Positions 8,520-16,111 of a stretch of DNA of 24,441 bases are shown here, in pieces (positions within the stretch are counted from its first letter, which is position 1; the number at the start of each line of letters is the position of its first letter). The notes under the pieces were generated by a model, which saw only the letters and a program-made list of their open reading frames with translations, had not been told where the DNA came from and searched no databases. The position numbers were made by a program, and so were the translations under genes. The stretch comes from Sva-07 sp963717385 (lineage in GTDB: Bacteria > Actinomycetota > Acidimicrobiia > Acidimicrobiales > Ilumatobacteraceae): contig CAVQWE010000013.1 of assembly GCA_963717385.1 (NCBI GenBank), forward strand, positions 1 to 24,441, given 5' to 3'.

Positions 8520-9485
8520 ATGACCGAAACGGGTGATCCCACCGACTGGTTGACGAGCACGCGGGTAGCGGTCGTCGCCGGCAAGGGCGGTGTCGGATCG
8601 TCGACGGTCGCCGCGGCCTACGCACTGGCAGCAGCACGTGAGGGCGCAAACGTGCTGTTCGTAGCTGTCGACGGACGCCCCGGCATGGGTCCGCTGCTCG
8701 GCGGACGAGAACTCGACTCGAGTGACCGGATCTTGCGCAAGGTCAAGGGTGCCGGCCAGGTGCGCGGTCGCACCATTCCCGCCGACCAGGCATTCGGCGA
8801 CTACCTCGAACTGAAGGGTGTCGGCGGCATGCTGCGTCGTGCCGCGTCGGCAGCGTCGCTGCCGATGATCGCCGCGGCGACTCCGGGCCTCGAACACCTC
8901 CTGGTGCTCGGCAAGATCAAGGAACTCGAACGCGAACGCGCCGCCGACCTGATCATCGTCGATGCTCCACCGGCGGGCCACGCTGCCCCGTTCCTGCGTT
9001 CGGCCACCGGGTTGTCCGATGTGGTCCAGTCGGGTCCCGTTCGCGAGCAGTCGGTCGAGGTCGATGAAATGTTGCGTGATCCCGCACGCTGCCGGGCGAT
9101 GATCGTCACCCTGCCCGAGGAGACCCCGGTCACCGAAGCACTCGAACTGGCCGTCGAGTTGCGTGGCGACATCGGGATGTCGTTGCTGCCGGCGGTGGTC
9201 AACTCGTGTTGGCCCGATCGTCCTGGTCTCGACAAGACACCCGCAATGGCGGCGCGCTCGCACAAGATCACCTTGTCGGCGTCGGCCAAGTCGGCGCTCG
9301 CATCGTCGACCGACTTCGGTCGTGCACGCCTCGAACGTCAGCGCAGCCAGATCGAACGTCTCGCCGACGGGATCGGTGTCCCGCTCGTCTCGCTCCCGCG
9401 CCTCGCCACACCACGGCTCACGTTGCACCAACTCGGCGAACTCGCCGATGCGCTCGTCGGTCCGATGATCGGGGCGTCGTCATGA
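8520..9485 (+). CDS. ArsA/Get3-like ATPase, subunit 1 (P-loop lysine replaced)
   Basis: This 321-residue protein is the first of a tandem pair resembling mycobacterial Rv3679/Rv3680. The deviant Walker A reads GKGGVGSST (residues 21-29): the signature lysine K22 is present, but the P-loop lysine expected at residue 27 is serine. Walker B/switch region is DLIIVDAPPAGHAAPFLRS. No membrane segments or signal peptide are visible, so it is probably cytoplasmic. The ATG 8520 start is set by the leaderless -10 box. Its stop overlaps the next start (ATGA), so the two are translationally coupled and probably form a heterodimer. Family roles include tail-anchored-protein or anion handling; the exact role here is unknown. 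Confidence 0.85.
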   Translation: MTETGDPTDWLTSTRVAVVAGKGGVGSSTVAAAYALAAAREGANVLFVAVDGRPGMGPLLGGRELDSSDRILRKVKGAGQVRGRTIPADQAFGDYLELKGVGGMLRRAASAASLPMIAAATPGLEHLLVLGKIKELERERAADLIIVDAPPAGHAAPFLRSATGLSDVVQSGPVREQSVEVDEMLRDPARCRAMIVTLPEETPVTEALELAVELRGDIGMSLLPAVVNSCWPDRPGLDKTPAMAARSHKITLSASAKSALASSTDFGRARLERQRSQIERLADGIGVPLVSLPRLATPRLTLHQLGELADALVGPMIGASS

Positions 9486-10627
9486 CCGGCACCGTCGCCG
9501 AATCGTTCCGGGACGAGATCGTCAACGCCGAGCTGCTCGTCACCTGCGGCCCAGGTGGCGTCGGCAAGACCACCACCGCAGCAGCACTGGGTGTGGCAGC
9601 GGCACTCGCCGGCCGCAAGGTGGTCGTCGTCACGGTCGATCCCGCCCGGCGCCTCGCCGACGCACTCGGTCTCGAAGCCGGCGCCGCAGCCGATGCACCC
9701 CACCGAGTCACCGGCATTCCCGGACTCTCCGACTCGAAGAGCAAGAAGTCCAAAGGCGAATCGGGCGACGGTGAGCTGTGGGCGTTGATGCTCGATGCCG
9801 CGTCGACGTTCGACCGGCTCGTGCACGAGCAAACGGCCAACCCGAAGCAGGCGGCCGCGATCCTGGAGAACCCGGTGTACCGGGCGATCTTCGGGTCGTT
9901 GGCGGGTGCGCAGGAATACATGGCGATCGAACGGCTGCACCAGCTGCACACCAGCGGCGAGTGGGATCTCGTCATCGTCGACACGCCGCCGTCACGTCAC
10001 GCGATCGACCTGCTCGAAGCCCCCGATCGCCTGATCGGTTTCCTCGGCCATCCGGTGTACCGGGCGCTCACGGTTGGTCAGCGGGCGTTCGCCAAGGTCA
10101 CCAACGCTGCGGCGTCGATGTTCCTGTGGGCGGTTCGACGGTTGGCCGGACCGCAGATCGTCGAGGACACCGTCGAGTTCTTCCGTTCGCTCGCCAACAT
10201 CGAACCGGGTCTCCGCAAACGGGCCGAAGAGGTGTCGGTGCTGCTGCGTTCCGACGCAGCGTCGTTCGTCGTCGTGTCGAGCCCGAGGGCCGAGGCGATC
10301 GGTGAGGCCGAGCACCTGATCGGTGCTCTGCGTGACGGGTCGTTCCCGTTCGCCGGCGTGGTCGTCAACCTGATCCATCCGATGCCCGAGCCACTCACCG
10401 CTGCAGACAGGGTCGCACTCGATGGTCTCGACGACGGCCCGCTCGCCGATCAGGTGGCGTGGCACGACGAGTTGACCGAGCTGGCCACCGCCGAGCGCGA
10501 GGAGATCGCTGGGCTCGCCGATCTGGCCGAGGACGTCATCGTGGTCGAGCTGCCGTTGCTGGCAGTCGACGTGCACGATGTCGATGGTTTGGTCGGCCTC
10601 GCCGATCGCCTGTCAGCAGCGAACTAA
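9482..10627 (+). CDS. ArsA/Get3-like ATPase, subunit 2
   Basis: This 381-residue protein is the second of the coupled pair, starting at ATG 9482 inside the stop of subunit 1. The P-loop is GPGGVGKTT (residues 23-31). It has the normal P-loop lysine K29, but proline replaces the signature lysine at residue 24, the reverse of subunit 1. VTVDPARRLADALGLEAG and LVIVDTPPSRHAIDLLEAP are classic ArsA/anion-transporting-ATPase segments. A short lysine-serine linker (DSKSKKSKGESGDG) follows the first strand-loop region. It is soluble and cytoplasmic by composition. The frame is intact, and its TAA stop forms part of the next gene's -10 box. Confidence 0.88.
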   Translation: MTGTVAESFRDEIVNAELLVTCGPGGVGKTTTAAALGVAAALAGRKVVVVTVDPARRLADALGLEAGAAADAPHRVTGIPGLSDSKSKKSKGESGDGELWALMLDAASTFDRLVHEQTANPKQAAAILENPVYRAIFGSLAGAQEYMAIERLHQLHTSGEWDLVIVDTPPSRHAIDLLEAPDRLIGFLGHPVYRALTVGQRAFAKVTNAAASMFLWAVRRLAGPQIVEDTVEFFRSLANIEPGLRKRAEEVSVLLRSDAASFVVVSSPRAEAIGEAEHLIGALRDGSFPFAGVVVNLIHPMPEPLTAADRVALDGLDDGPLADQVAWHDELTELATAEREEIAGLADLAEDVIVVELPLLAVDVHDVDGLVGLADRLSAAN

Positions 10628-10630
10628 CGT
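10625..10630 (+). promoter_or_regulatory. Leaderless -10 box (TAACGT) for beta-lactamase-fold hydrolase
   Basis: TAACGT is followed by 7 nt (CGTCTGC) and GTG 10638. Its TAA is also the stop codon of the upstream ATPase gene. This decides the GTG 10638 start over more upstream options. Confidence 0.55.
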
Positions 10631-10637
10631 CGTCTGC

Positions 10638-11624
10638 GTGCCTGCTCTGCCTGACCTCGTCGACGCGCTGTTCGAGCGACCCGTCGACGAGGGCGTGACG
10701 TTGGCGTTGCTGATCCAGCGGCGTGGCGAGGTCATTGCCGAGCGATACGGCGTCCAACCCGCGAACATCTTCCAGCCGGCGATCGAGATCACTGCCGAGT
10801 CGACGCTCACCTCGTGGAGCATGGCGAAGTCGATCACACATGCGGCGGTGGGGATCTTGGTCGGCGACGGGCTCCTCGATGTCGAAGCACCGGCCGCTGT
10901 TGCAGAATGGGCGGGCACGCCGAAGGCGGCGATCACCACGCTGCAGCTCCTGGAGATGCGTTCGGGGTTGCGATTCGTGGAGGACTACGTCGACGACGAG
11001 ACTTCGCACTGCATCGAGATGCTGTACGGCGAGAGCGGTCCCAGCCATGCGGCGTACGCCGCGGCGCTCCCGCTCGATCACGAGCCAGGCACTCACTACA
11101 GCTATTCGTCTGGCACGACCAACATCATCGCTCGTCTCATCGGCGACATCGTGAGCGGGGGACCCGGTGGCGACCCCGACCACCGCCGAGATGCCACCGA
11201 AGAATTCCTGCGTCAGCGTTTGTTCGAGCCGACCGGGATGCACTCGGCGATTCCCAAGTTCGATGCAGCGGGCGACTTCGTCGGGTCGTCGTACGTGTTC
11301 GCCACTGCACGTGATTTCGCGGCATTCGGCGAGCTGTATCGCAACGACGGCGTCGCCGCCGACGGCGAGAGAATTCTGCCGGTGGGGTGGGTCGAGAATG
11401 CGGCGACTGCGGTGTCGCACGACGACGAGAACGGTTGTGATTACGGACGGCACTGGTGGATGTGGCCACAGGTCCCCGGCAGTCTCGCCTGCCACGGTCA
11501 TGAAGGTCAGTACGTCGTCGTCGTGGCCGACCGTGAGCTGGTGGTGGTCCACCTGGGCAAGACCGATGCCGCAGCGGCGCCGCAGTTGCGCGCCCGGCTC
11601 CGACAGATGATCGATCTCTGCTGA
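10638..11624 (+). CDS. Serine hydrolase of the beta-lactamase/penicillin-binding fold
   Basis: The gene encodes about 328 residues with the class C beta-lactamase (PF00144) fold. The nucleophile motif SxxK is SMAK at residues 61-64. The second motif is the YSYSSG region, and the late GHEGQ block occupies the KTG/HxG position. LLEMRSGLRFVEDY, EEFLRQRLFEPTGM and ATARDFAAFGELY are typical of the 6-aminohexanoate-dimer hydrolase/esterase branch. No signal peptide or membrane anchor is seen, so it is likely a cytoplasmic esterase or amidase rather than an antibiotic resistance enzyme. It has its own leaderless start directly after the ATPase pair. Confidence 0.85.
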   Translation: MPALPDLVDALFERPVDEGVTLALLIQRRGEVIAERYGVQPANIFQPAIEITAESTLTSWSMAKSITHAAVGILVGDGLLDVEAPAAVAEWAGTPKAAITTLQLLEMRSGLRFVEDYVDDETSHCIEMLYGESGPSHAAYAAALPLDHEPGTHYSYSSGTTNIIARLIGDIVSGGPGGDPDHRRDATEEFLRQRLFEPTGMHSAIPKFDAAGDFVGSSYVFATARDFAAFGELYRNDGVAADGERILPVGWVENAATAVSHDDENGCDYGRHWWMWPQVPGSLACHGHEGQYVVVVADRELVVVHLGKTDAAAAPQLRARLRQMIDLC

Positions 11625-11647
11625 CCGATGTCGTCTCGAGCCACAGC

Positions 11648-13012
11648 ATGAGCGAAGACCTCGGTCGATCGGCCGATGACGCCCGCGATCATCCCGAGTC
11701 GGTGAGCGATGTCGACCTCGACCGCACCCACGAGATGGACCGCGACGTGCTGCCCACGGGTGAACTGCCTGCGCTGATCCGCGACGAAGCGCTCAAGCCA
11801 CGGCGAATCCGACCGATCCGCTTCACGATCAAGGTGTTGCTGCTGATCGTCATCGTGGTGTTCCTGCTGCCTGGTGTGGCCAACGGTTTCCGTCAGGCGA
11901 TCGACACCATCAGCGACGTCAATCCCGCACTGCTCGTCGCTGGTTTCGCGCTGCAGATCCTGGCGCTGCTCGCGTACTCGTTGCTCACCCGGGCCACACT
12001 CGGCACCGCGGGCCATCGTCTGTCGCTGTCGAGGATCTTCCGGATCCAGCTGAGCACCAAGGCGTTGTCGAACATCGTGCCCGGCGGCAACGCGGCGAGC
12101 TCGGCGCTCGGCTACCGGCTTCTGACGCTGTCGGGAATCAGCGGTCCCGACGCCGGCTTTGCGCTGGCCACCGCCGGTATCGGCTCGGCAGTGGTGCTGA
12201 ACATCATCTTCTGGACCGGGCTGACCATGTCGATTCCGTTCCGCGGGGTCAACGAGGGCTACGCGCTCGCTGCGCTTGCCGGCATCATCATCATGGGGTT
12301 GGCCGCTGGTTTGGTCGTCGGCGTGATGGACGGGTCGGGTCGGGCCGAGCGAGTCGTGCGATGGTTCGCTCGCAAGATGCGTTTCAACGAGGATCGATTC
12401 GCCGCAGTGCTTCACCAGCTTGCCGAACGACTCGAGGAACTCGTCAGTGACCGTCAGCTCCTGTGGCGGGTGGTGTTCTGGGCGACGGCCAACTGGCTGC
12501 TCGATGCGGCGTCGCTGTGGGTGTTCCTGCGGGCATACGGTGTGTCGCTGCCCGTCGACGCGCTGCTGGTGGCGTTCGGCCTGGCGAACGTTCTGGCGGC
12601 AATCCCGATTCTGCCCGGTGGACTGGGTGTGGTCGAGGCGACCTATCTCACCGCGCTCGTCGGATTCGGCGTGCCGCGGCGCGTTGCTGCTCCGGCGATC
12701 GCCACGTATCGCTCGGCGCAGTACCTGATGCCGATCGCGATCGGCGCGCTCGCCTACGCATCGCTGCGTGTCGGTCCGTGGAAGATCGAGAAACGCGATC
12801 GTCTGGTTCGTCTCCGTGACCTCGCGCGCAGCGAGGCGGCAAAGGGCGAGACGAAGATCGACTTCGCGTTGCGCTTCGGCGGCAGGCGCCCGGTGGCCGA
12901 CCCCGAAGCCGACCCGGCGATCGCTGCCACGCTGCGACCAGCGCCTGAGCCAGAGCCCGATGCCGAGACGGTCGAGGGCCGCGACGAGCCCCTCGACGAG
13001 AGCGACGCCTGA
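11648..13012 (+). CDS. Flippase-like/UPF0104 multi-pass membrane protein
   Basis: This 454-residue protein has a charged N-terminal tail of about 55 residues and then roughly eight hydrophobic helices, beginning at VLLLIVIVVFLLPGV. The pattern matches the lysylphosphatidylglycerol-synthase membrane domain (PF03706/UPF0104): SRIFRIQLSTKALSNIVPGG, early helices, and the late glycine-rich LPGGLGVVEATYLTALVGFG segment. There is no C-terminal aminoacyl-transferase domain. Instead an acidic tail (PEPEPDAETVEGRDEP) ends the protein. It is probably a lipid or glycolipid flippase-like transporter; its substrate is unknown. I see neither a Shine-Dalgarno nor a -10 box next to ATG 11648, so the start is the least secure in this block. 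Confidence 0.8.
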   Translation: MSEDLGRSADDARDHPESVSDVDLDRTHEMDRDVLPTGELPALIRDEALKPRRIRPIRFTIKVLLLIVIVVFLLPGVANGFRQAIDTISDVNPALLVAGFALQILALLAYSLLTRATLGTAGHRLSLSRIFRIQLSTKALSNIVPGGNAASSALGYRLLTLSGISGPDAGFALATAGIGSAVVLNIIFWTGLTMSIPFRGVNEGYALAALAGIIIMGLAAGLVVGVMDGSGRAERVVRWFARKMRFNEDRFAAVLHQLAERLEELVSDRQLLWRVVFWATANWLLDAASLWVFLRAYGVSLPVDALLVAFGLANVLAAIPILPGGLGVVEATYLTALVGFGVPRRVAAPAIATYRSAQYLMPIAIGALAYASLRVGPWKIEKRDRLVRLRDLARSEAAKGETKIDFALRFGGRRPVADPEADPAIAATLRPAPEPEPDAETVEGRDEPLDESDA

Positions 13013-13040
13013 CGCTTTCGCACGACGGCGCACGTAGCGA

Positions 13041-13046
13041 TACCGT
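13041..13046 (+). promoter_or_regulatory. Leaderless -10 box (TACCGT) for MaoC hydratase
   Basis: TACCGT is followed by 7 nt (CAGCACC) and ATG 13054, the same geometry as the boxes at 8507, 10625 and 14480. Confidence 0.6.
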
Positions 13047-13053
13047 CAGCACC

Positions 13054-13569
13054 ATGACAGTGCACGAACGCCCCTTCGGTCGGTATCTCGAAGATTTCGC
13101 TCCCGGTGACATCCTGCGCCACTGGCCGGGCAAGACGATCACCGAATACGACGACCATCTGTTCTGCATGATCACCATGAACCACCACCCGCTCCACACC
13201 AACGACTGGTTCGCCGCGGAATCGGTACAGGGTCGCAACGTCGTGGTCGGCAACCTCGTCTACAGCCTCGTGCTCGGCATGAGCGTGCCGGACGTGAGTG
13301 GTGCAGCGATCGCCAACCTCGAGATCGAGACGCTGCAGCACAAGTTCCCCACCTTCCACGGCGACACCATCCATGCCGAGACCCGGGTGCTCGAAGTGAA
13401 GGAGTCGTCGTCGAAGCCCGACCGCGGCATCGTCAAGGTCGAGACCAAGGGCTTCAACCAGGACGGCAAGGAAGTCTGCTACTTCATCCGCAAGGTGCTG
13501 ATCTGGAAGCGCGACTTCGCGCCGGATCGCAAGCGGCCGTACGACGGCACCGACGTCTGGGCCGACTGA
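13054..13569 (+). CDS. MaoC-family (R)-hydratase, mesaconyl-CoA hydratase-like
   Basis: The gene encodes 171 residues, a single hot-dog domain. HWPGKTITEYDDHLFC and TMNHHPLHTN (residues 23-50) carry the hydratase acid/base Asp and His. GNLVYSLVLGMSVPD and TFHGDTIHAETRVLEVKES are typical of the family. The type resembles the short MaoC proteins found with crotonyl-CoA carboxylase, ethylmalonyl-CoA mutase and Mcl genes in actinobacteria, where the step is mesaconyl-CoA to beta-methylmalyl-CoA. That assignment is inferred from sequence resemblance and from the Mcl-type lyases 2.5 kb downstream. A different (R)-specific enoyl-CoA hydratase is the alternative. It is leaderless by its -10 box. Confidence 0.82.
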   Translation: MTVHERPFGRYLEDFAPGDILRHWPGKTITEYDDHLFCMITMNHHPLHTNDWFAAESVQGRNVVVGNLVYSLVLGMSVPDVSGAAIANLEIETLQHKFPTFHGDTIHAETRVLEVKESSSKPDRGIVKVETKGFNQDGKEVCYFIRKVLIWKRDFAPDRKRPYDGTDVWAD

Positions 13570-13610
13570 GTCGCACTCTGATCGACCCTGGCGCGCTGCT
13601 CGCCTGGGGT

Positions 13611-14492
13611 GTGCCGCAGCTGCGCGACCTTCCCTGGCGCGCCGAGCGCGACCCGTGGACGGTGCTCGTCGCCGAGGTCATGCTGCAGCAGACCCAGGCC
13701 GAGCGGGTCATTCCCAAGTGGCGGGCGTTCCTCGACGCGTACCCCGATCCGGCGGCGTGTGCATCGGCGTCGCTCGCCGACGTCTTGCGACTCTGGCAGG
13801 GCCTCGGGTACCCCCGCCGCGCACGGAACCTGCGAGCAACCGCCGAACTGGTGGTCGAGCGTCATCGTGGTCGGCTCCCTGACGATCTCGATGCGTTGCT
13901 GGCGCTGCCCGGGATCGGCCCGTACACGGCCCGAGCGGTGCTGGCGTTTGCGTTCGAGCACGACGTTGCCGTGGTCGACACCAACATCGCGCGCGTGCTC
14001 GCACGCACCGGTGGTCATCGGCTGACGCCGGCACGGGCCCAGGCACTCGCCGATGCGATGGTGCCGCGCGACCATGGCTGGATCTGGAACCAGGTGATCA
14101 TGGATCTCGGCGCCGGGTTGTGTCGTCCAACTCCTCGCTGCGACGGCTGCCCGCTGGCGACCACGTGCGCATGGCACCTCGGGGGTCATCCGGAGCCGGA
14201 CCCGTCAGTGGGTTCGGCCGGCGTGAGCGGCCGTCAGGCTCCGTTCGAGGGCAGCGATCGCCAGGCCCGTGGCCGAGTGCTCGCTGCACTGCACGAGGGT
14301 GGGCGGCCGGTTGCCGAGTTCGATGACCGCATCCTGGCCACCCTGGTCGCTGACGGCCTCGTCGAACTCGACGGCAGCACCGTCCACCTCGCGTGGCGCC
14401 GCGGACACTGGCCGCCACGCGACGGGGCGTGGCGCTGCGGGCCACTGACCTGGCGCATCGGGAGCGTTGGCCCCTTGGCTACGGTGGGCGAC
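13611..14492 (+). CDS. mutY: A/G-specific adenine glycosylase (open into the next gene)
   Basis: This base-excision repair enzyme removes adenine mispaired with 8-oxoguanine. RDLPWR begins the domain, and catalytic E22 is in VAEVMLQQTQ. The helix-hairpin-helix is LPGIGPYTA, with catalytic D123 in VVDTNIARVL. A 4Fe-4S cluster uses C171, C177, C180 and C186; its first spacing is X5 instead of the usual X6. A C-terminal winged-helix-like tail (GRVLAALHEGG to DGLVELDGSTVHLA) follows. GTG 13611 cuts close to the domain; LLAWG lies just upstream in frame with only CTG codons available, so the true start may be upstream. There is no stop before the HAD gene. A one-base shift near 14395 would end MutY at TGA about 14440. 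Either a fusion or a sequence error is possible. Confidence 0.85.
14480..14485 (+). promoter_or_regulatory. Leaderless -10 box (TACGGT) inside the MutY-HAD open frame
   Basis: TACGGT is followed by 7 nt (GGGCGAC) and GTG 14493. The hexamer and spacing are identical to those at 8507. This supports an independent start for the HAD/trehalose-phosphatase gene. Confidence 0.55.
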
Positions 14493-16064
14493 GTGCAGCA
14501 ACTCGAAGCGGTCATCTTCGACACCGACGGGGTGATCACCCAAACCGCTGCGGTGCACTTCTCAGCGTGGAAGGACGTCTTCGACGAGTTCCTTGCAGCG
14601 CACGCCACCGGTGCTGCGGCTCAAGAGTTCACCGACGCCGATTACCGGGTCCACGTCGACGGCATCGGTCGGTACGACGGAGTTGACGCCTTCTTGCGTT
14701 CGCGGGGTTTCGAGCTGCCCCGAGGTGACCCGGCCGATGCGCCGGGCGACGCGACGGTGTGCGCTGTCGGCAACAAGAAGAACGCCAGCTTCGCAGCAGC
14801 CATCGAACGCCACGGGGTCAGGCCGTACACCACGACGCGCCGCTTCATCGAGGCGTTGCATGCGAACGGCATTCGCACCGCCGTGATCTCGGCGAGCAAG
14901 AACTGCGAGATGGTGTTGCGCGCGGCGGACATGCTCGATCTGTTCGAGGTGCGCGTCGATGGCAACGATGCCGCAGAGATCGGCTTTCCCGGCAAACCAG
15001 CTCCGGACGTGTTCCTCGAAGCGGCCCGCAGGCTGGGTGTCGACCCGGCTGCCGCTGCGGTGGTCGAAGACGCGATTTCGGGGGTTCGTGCGGGACGTGC
15101 CGGCGGGTTCGGGCTCGTCGTGGGGCTCGACCGCACCCGCAACCCCGAGCCGCTCGCAGAGTTCGCAGACATCGTCGTGCCCGATCTCTCCGATCTCGAG
15201 GTGGCTGCGCTCGACACCGAGCAGGCAGCTGCTGGTGCAGGGGTCCGTCAGATCGTGCCGGCGCGTGCCTGGCTGCCCGATCTGTCGGATGCGTTGACCG
15301 ACTTCGACCTCACCCGACAGATCGCCGGCAAGACCGTTGCCGTGTTCTGCGACTACGACGGAGCGCTCACACCGATCGTCGATCGCCCCGAGGAAGCGGT
15401 GATGCCTCCGGCGACGCTGGCCGCGCTCGAAGCGCTTGCCGATCTCACCGTGGTCGGCATCGTCAGTGGGCGCGATCTCGTCGACGTGATGGGCATGGTG
15501 CCCACCGATCGGATCTGGTTCGCCGGGAGTCACGGATTCGACGTCAGACACCCTGACGGCACCAGGGAGGAGTTCCCGGAGGGGGCCGCCGCCCTGCCGG
15601 CGCTCGATGCTGCCGAGCAGATGCTGTCCGAACGCCTCGGCGCCATCGACGGGGTTCGGATCGAACGCAAACGGTTCGCGATCGCGATGCACTATCGAGC
15701 AACGCCGGAGAACCAACTCGACGAACTCGAATCAATTGTCGCACGCATTGCGTCTGACGTCGACGGGCTCCGCATGACCGGCGGCAAGAAGATCTTCGAA
15801 CTGCGCCCAGCGATCGACTGGCACAAGGGCAAGGCCGTGCGCTGGCTGATCGATGCGGCCGGTCTCGACCCGATGGCCACCTTGGCGGTCTTCATCGGTG
15901 ACGACGACACCGATGAAGACGGTTTCGCCGAGGTACGCAGCCGCGGCGTCGGCGTCGTGGTCGGCACCGAAGATCGCTACACCGCAGCACACCTGCGAGT
16001 CGATGATCCTGACGCAACTCGGCAGTTGCTCGACGAACTCGTTGTGAGGCTGTCGGCGCAGTGA
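14493..16064 (+). CDS. otsB: Two-domain HAD hydrolase/trehalose-6-phosphate phosphatase
   Basis: From GTG 14493 the protein has 523 residues. Residues 5-235 are a beta-phosphoglucomutase-type HAD domain: nucleophile D10 and D12 in FDTDGVITQT, K168 in GKPAPDVFLEAA, and E192-D193 in VVEDAISGVRAG. Residues 280-520 are a trehalose-phosphatase domain: DYDGALTP (D287, D289; the usual DYDGTL has T replaced by A), SGRDL, SHGFD, ELRPAIDWHKGKA and GDDDTDEDGF. It would release trehalose from trehalose-6-phosphate in the cytoplasm. HAD plus OtsB is the N-terminal layout of mycobacterial OtsB1 (Rv2006), which continues into a GH65 domain; none follows here. No OtsA is in the window. The frame is continuous with MutY upstream, but the -10 box argues for a separate gene. 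Confidence 0.87.
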   Translation: MQQLEAVIFDTDGVITQTAAVHFSAWKDVFDEFLAAHATGAAAQEFTDADYRVHVDGIGRYDGVDAFLRSRGFELPRGDPADAPGDATVCAVGNKKNASFAAAIERHGVRPYTTTRRFIEALHANGIRTAVISASKNCEMVLRAADMLDLFEVRVDGNDAAEIGFPGKPAPDVFLEAARRLGVDPAAAAVVEDAISGVRAGRAGGFGLVVGLDRTRNPEPLAEFADIVVPDLSDLEVAALDTEQAAAGAGVRQIVPARAWLPDLSDALTDFDLTRQIAGKTVAVFCDYDGALTPIVDRPEEAVMPPATLAALEALADLTVVGIVSGRDLVDVMGMVPTDRIWFAGSHGFDVRHPDGTREEFPEGAAALPALDAAEQMLSERLGAIDGVRIERKRFAIAMHYRATPENQLDELESIVARIASDVDGLRMTGGKKIFELRPAIDWHKGKAVRWLIDAAGLDPMATLAVFIGDDDTDEDGFAEVRSRGVGVVVGTEDRYTAAHLRVDDPDATRQLLDELVVRLSAQ

Positions 16065-16099
16065 GCCAGCAGCGATTGGTGGCGACGAGACCGCACATC

Positions 16100-16105
16100 T
16101 ACGGT
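16100..16105 (+). promoter_or_regulatory. Leaderless -10 box (TACGGT) for Mcl1-like lyase
   Basis: TACGGT is followed by 6 nt (TGAGCT) and GTG 16112. TTGGTG at 16076-16081 could be a -35 with 18-nt spacing. It drives the two-gene lyase operon. Confidence 0.6.
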
Positions 16106-16111
16106 TGAGCT

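Noticed and set aside
10638..11624. Antibiotic-resistance beta-lactamase
   Set aside because: No export signal, and the motifs match the general esterase/amidase branch of the fold.
11507..13033. A 508-residue minus-strand protein opposite the flippase-like gene
   Set aside because: Composition is R/H/Q/D-rich, typical of antisense high-GC frames; the plus strand encodes a clear membrane protein.
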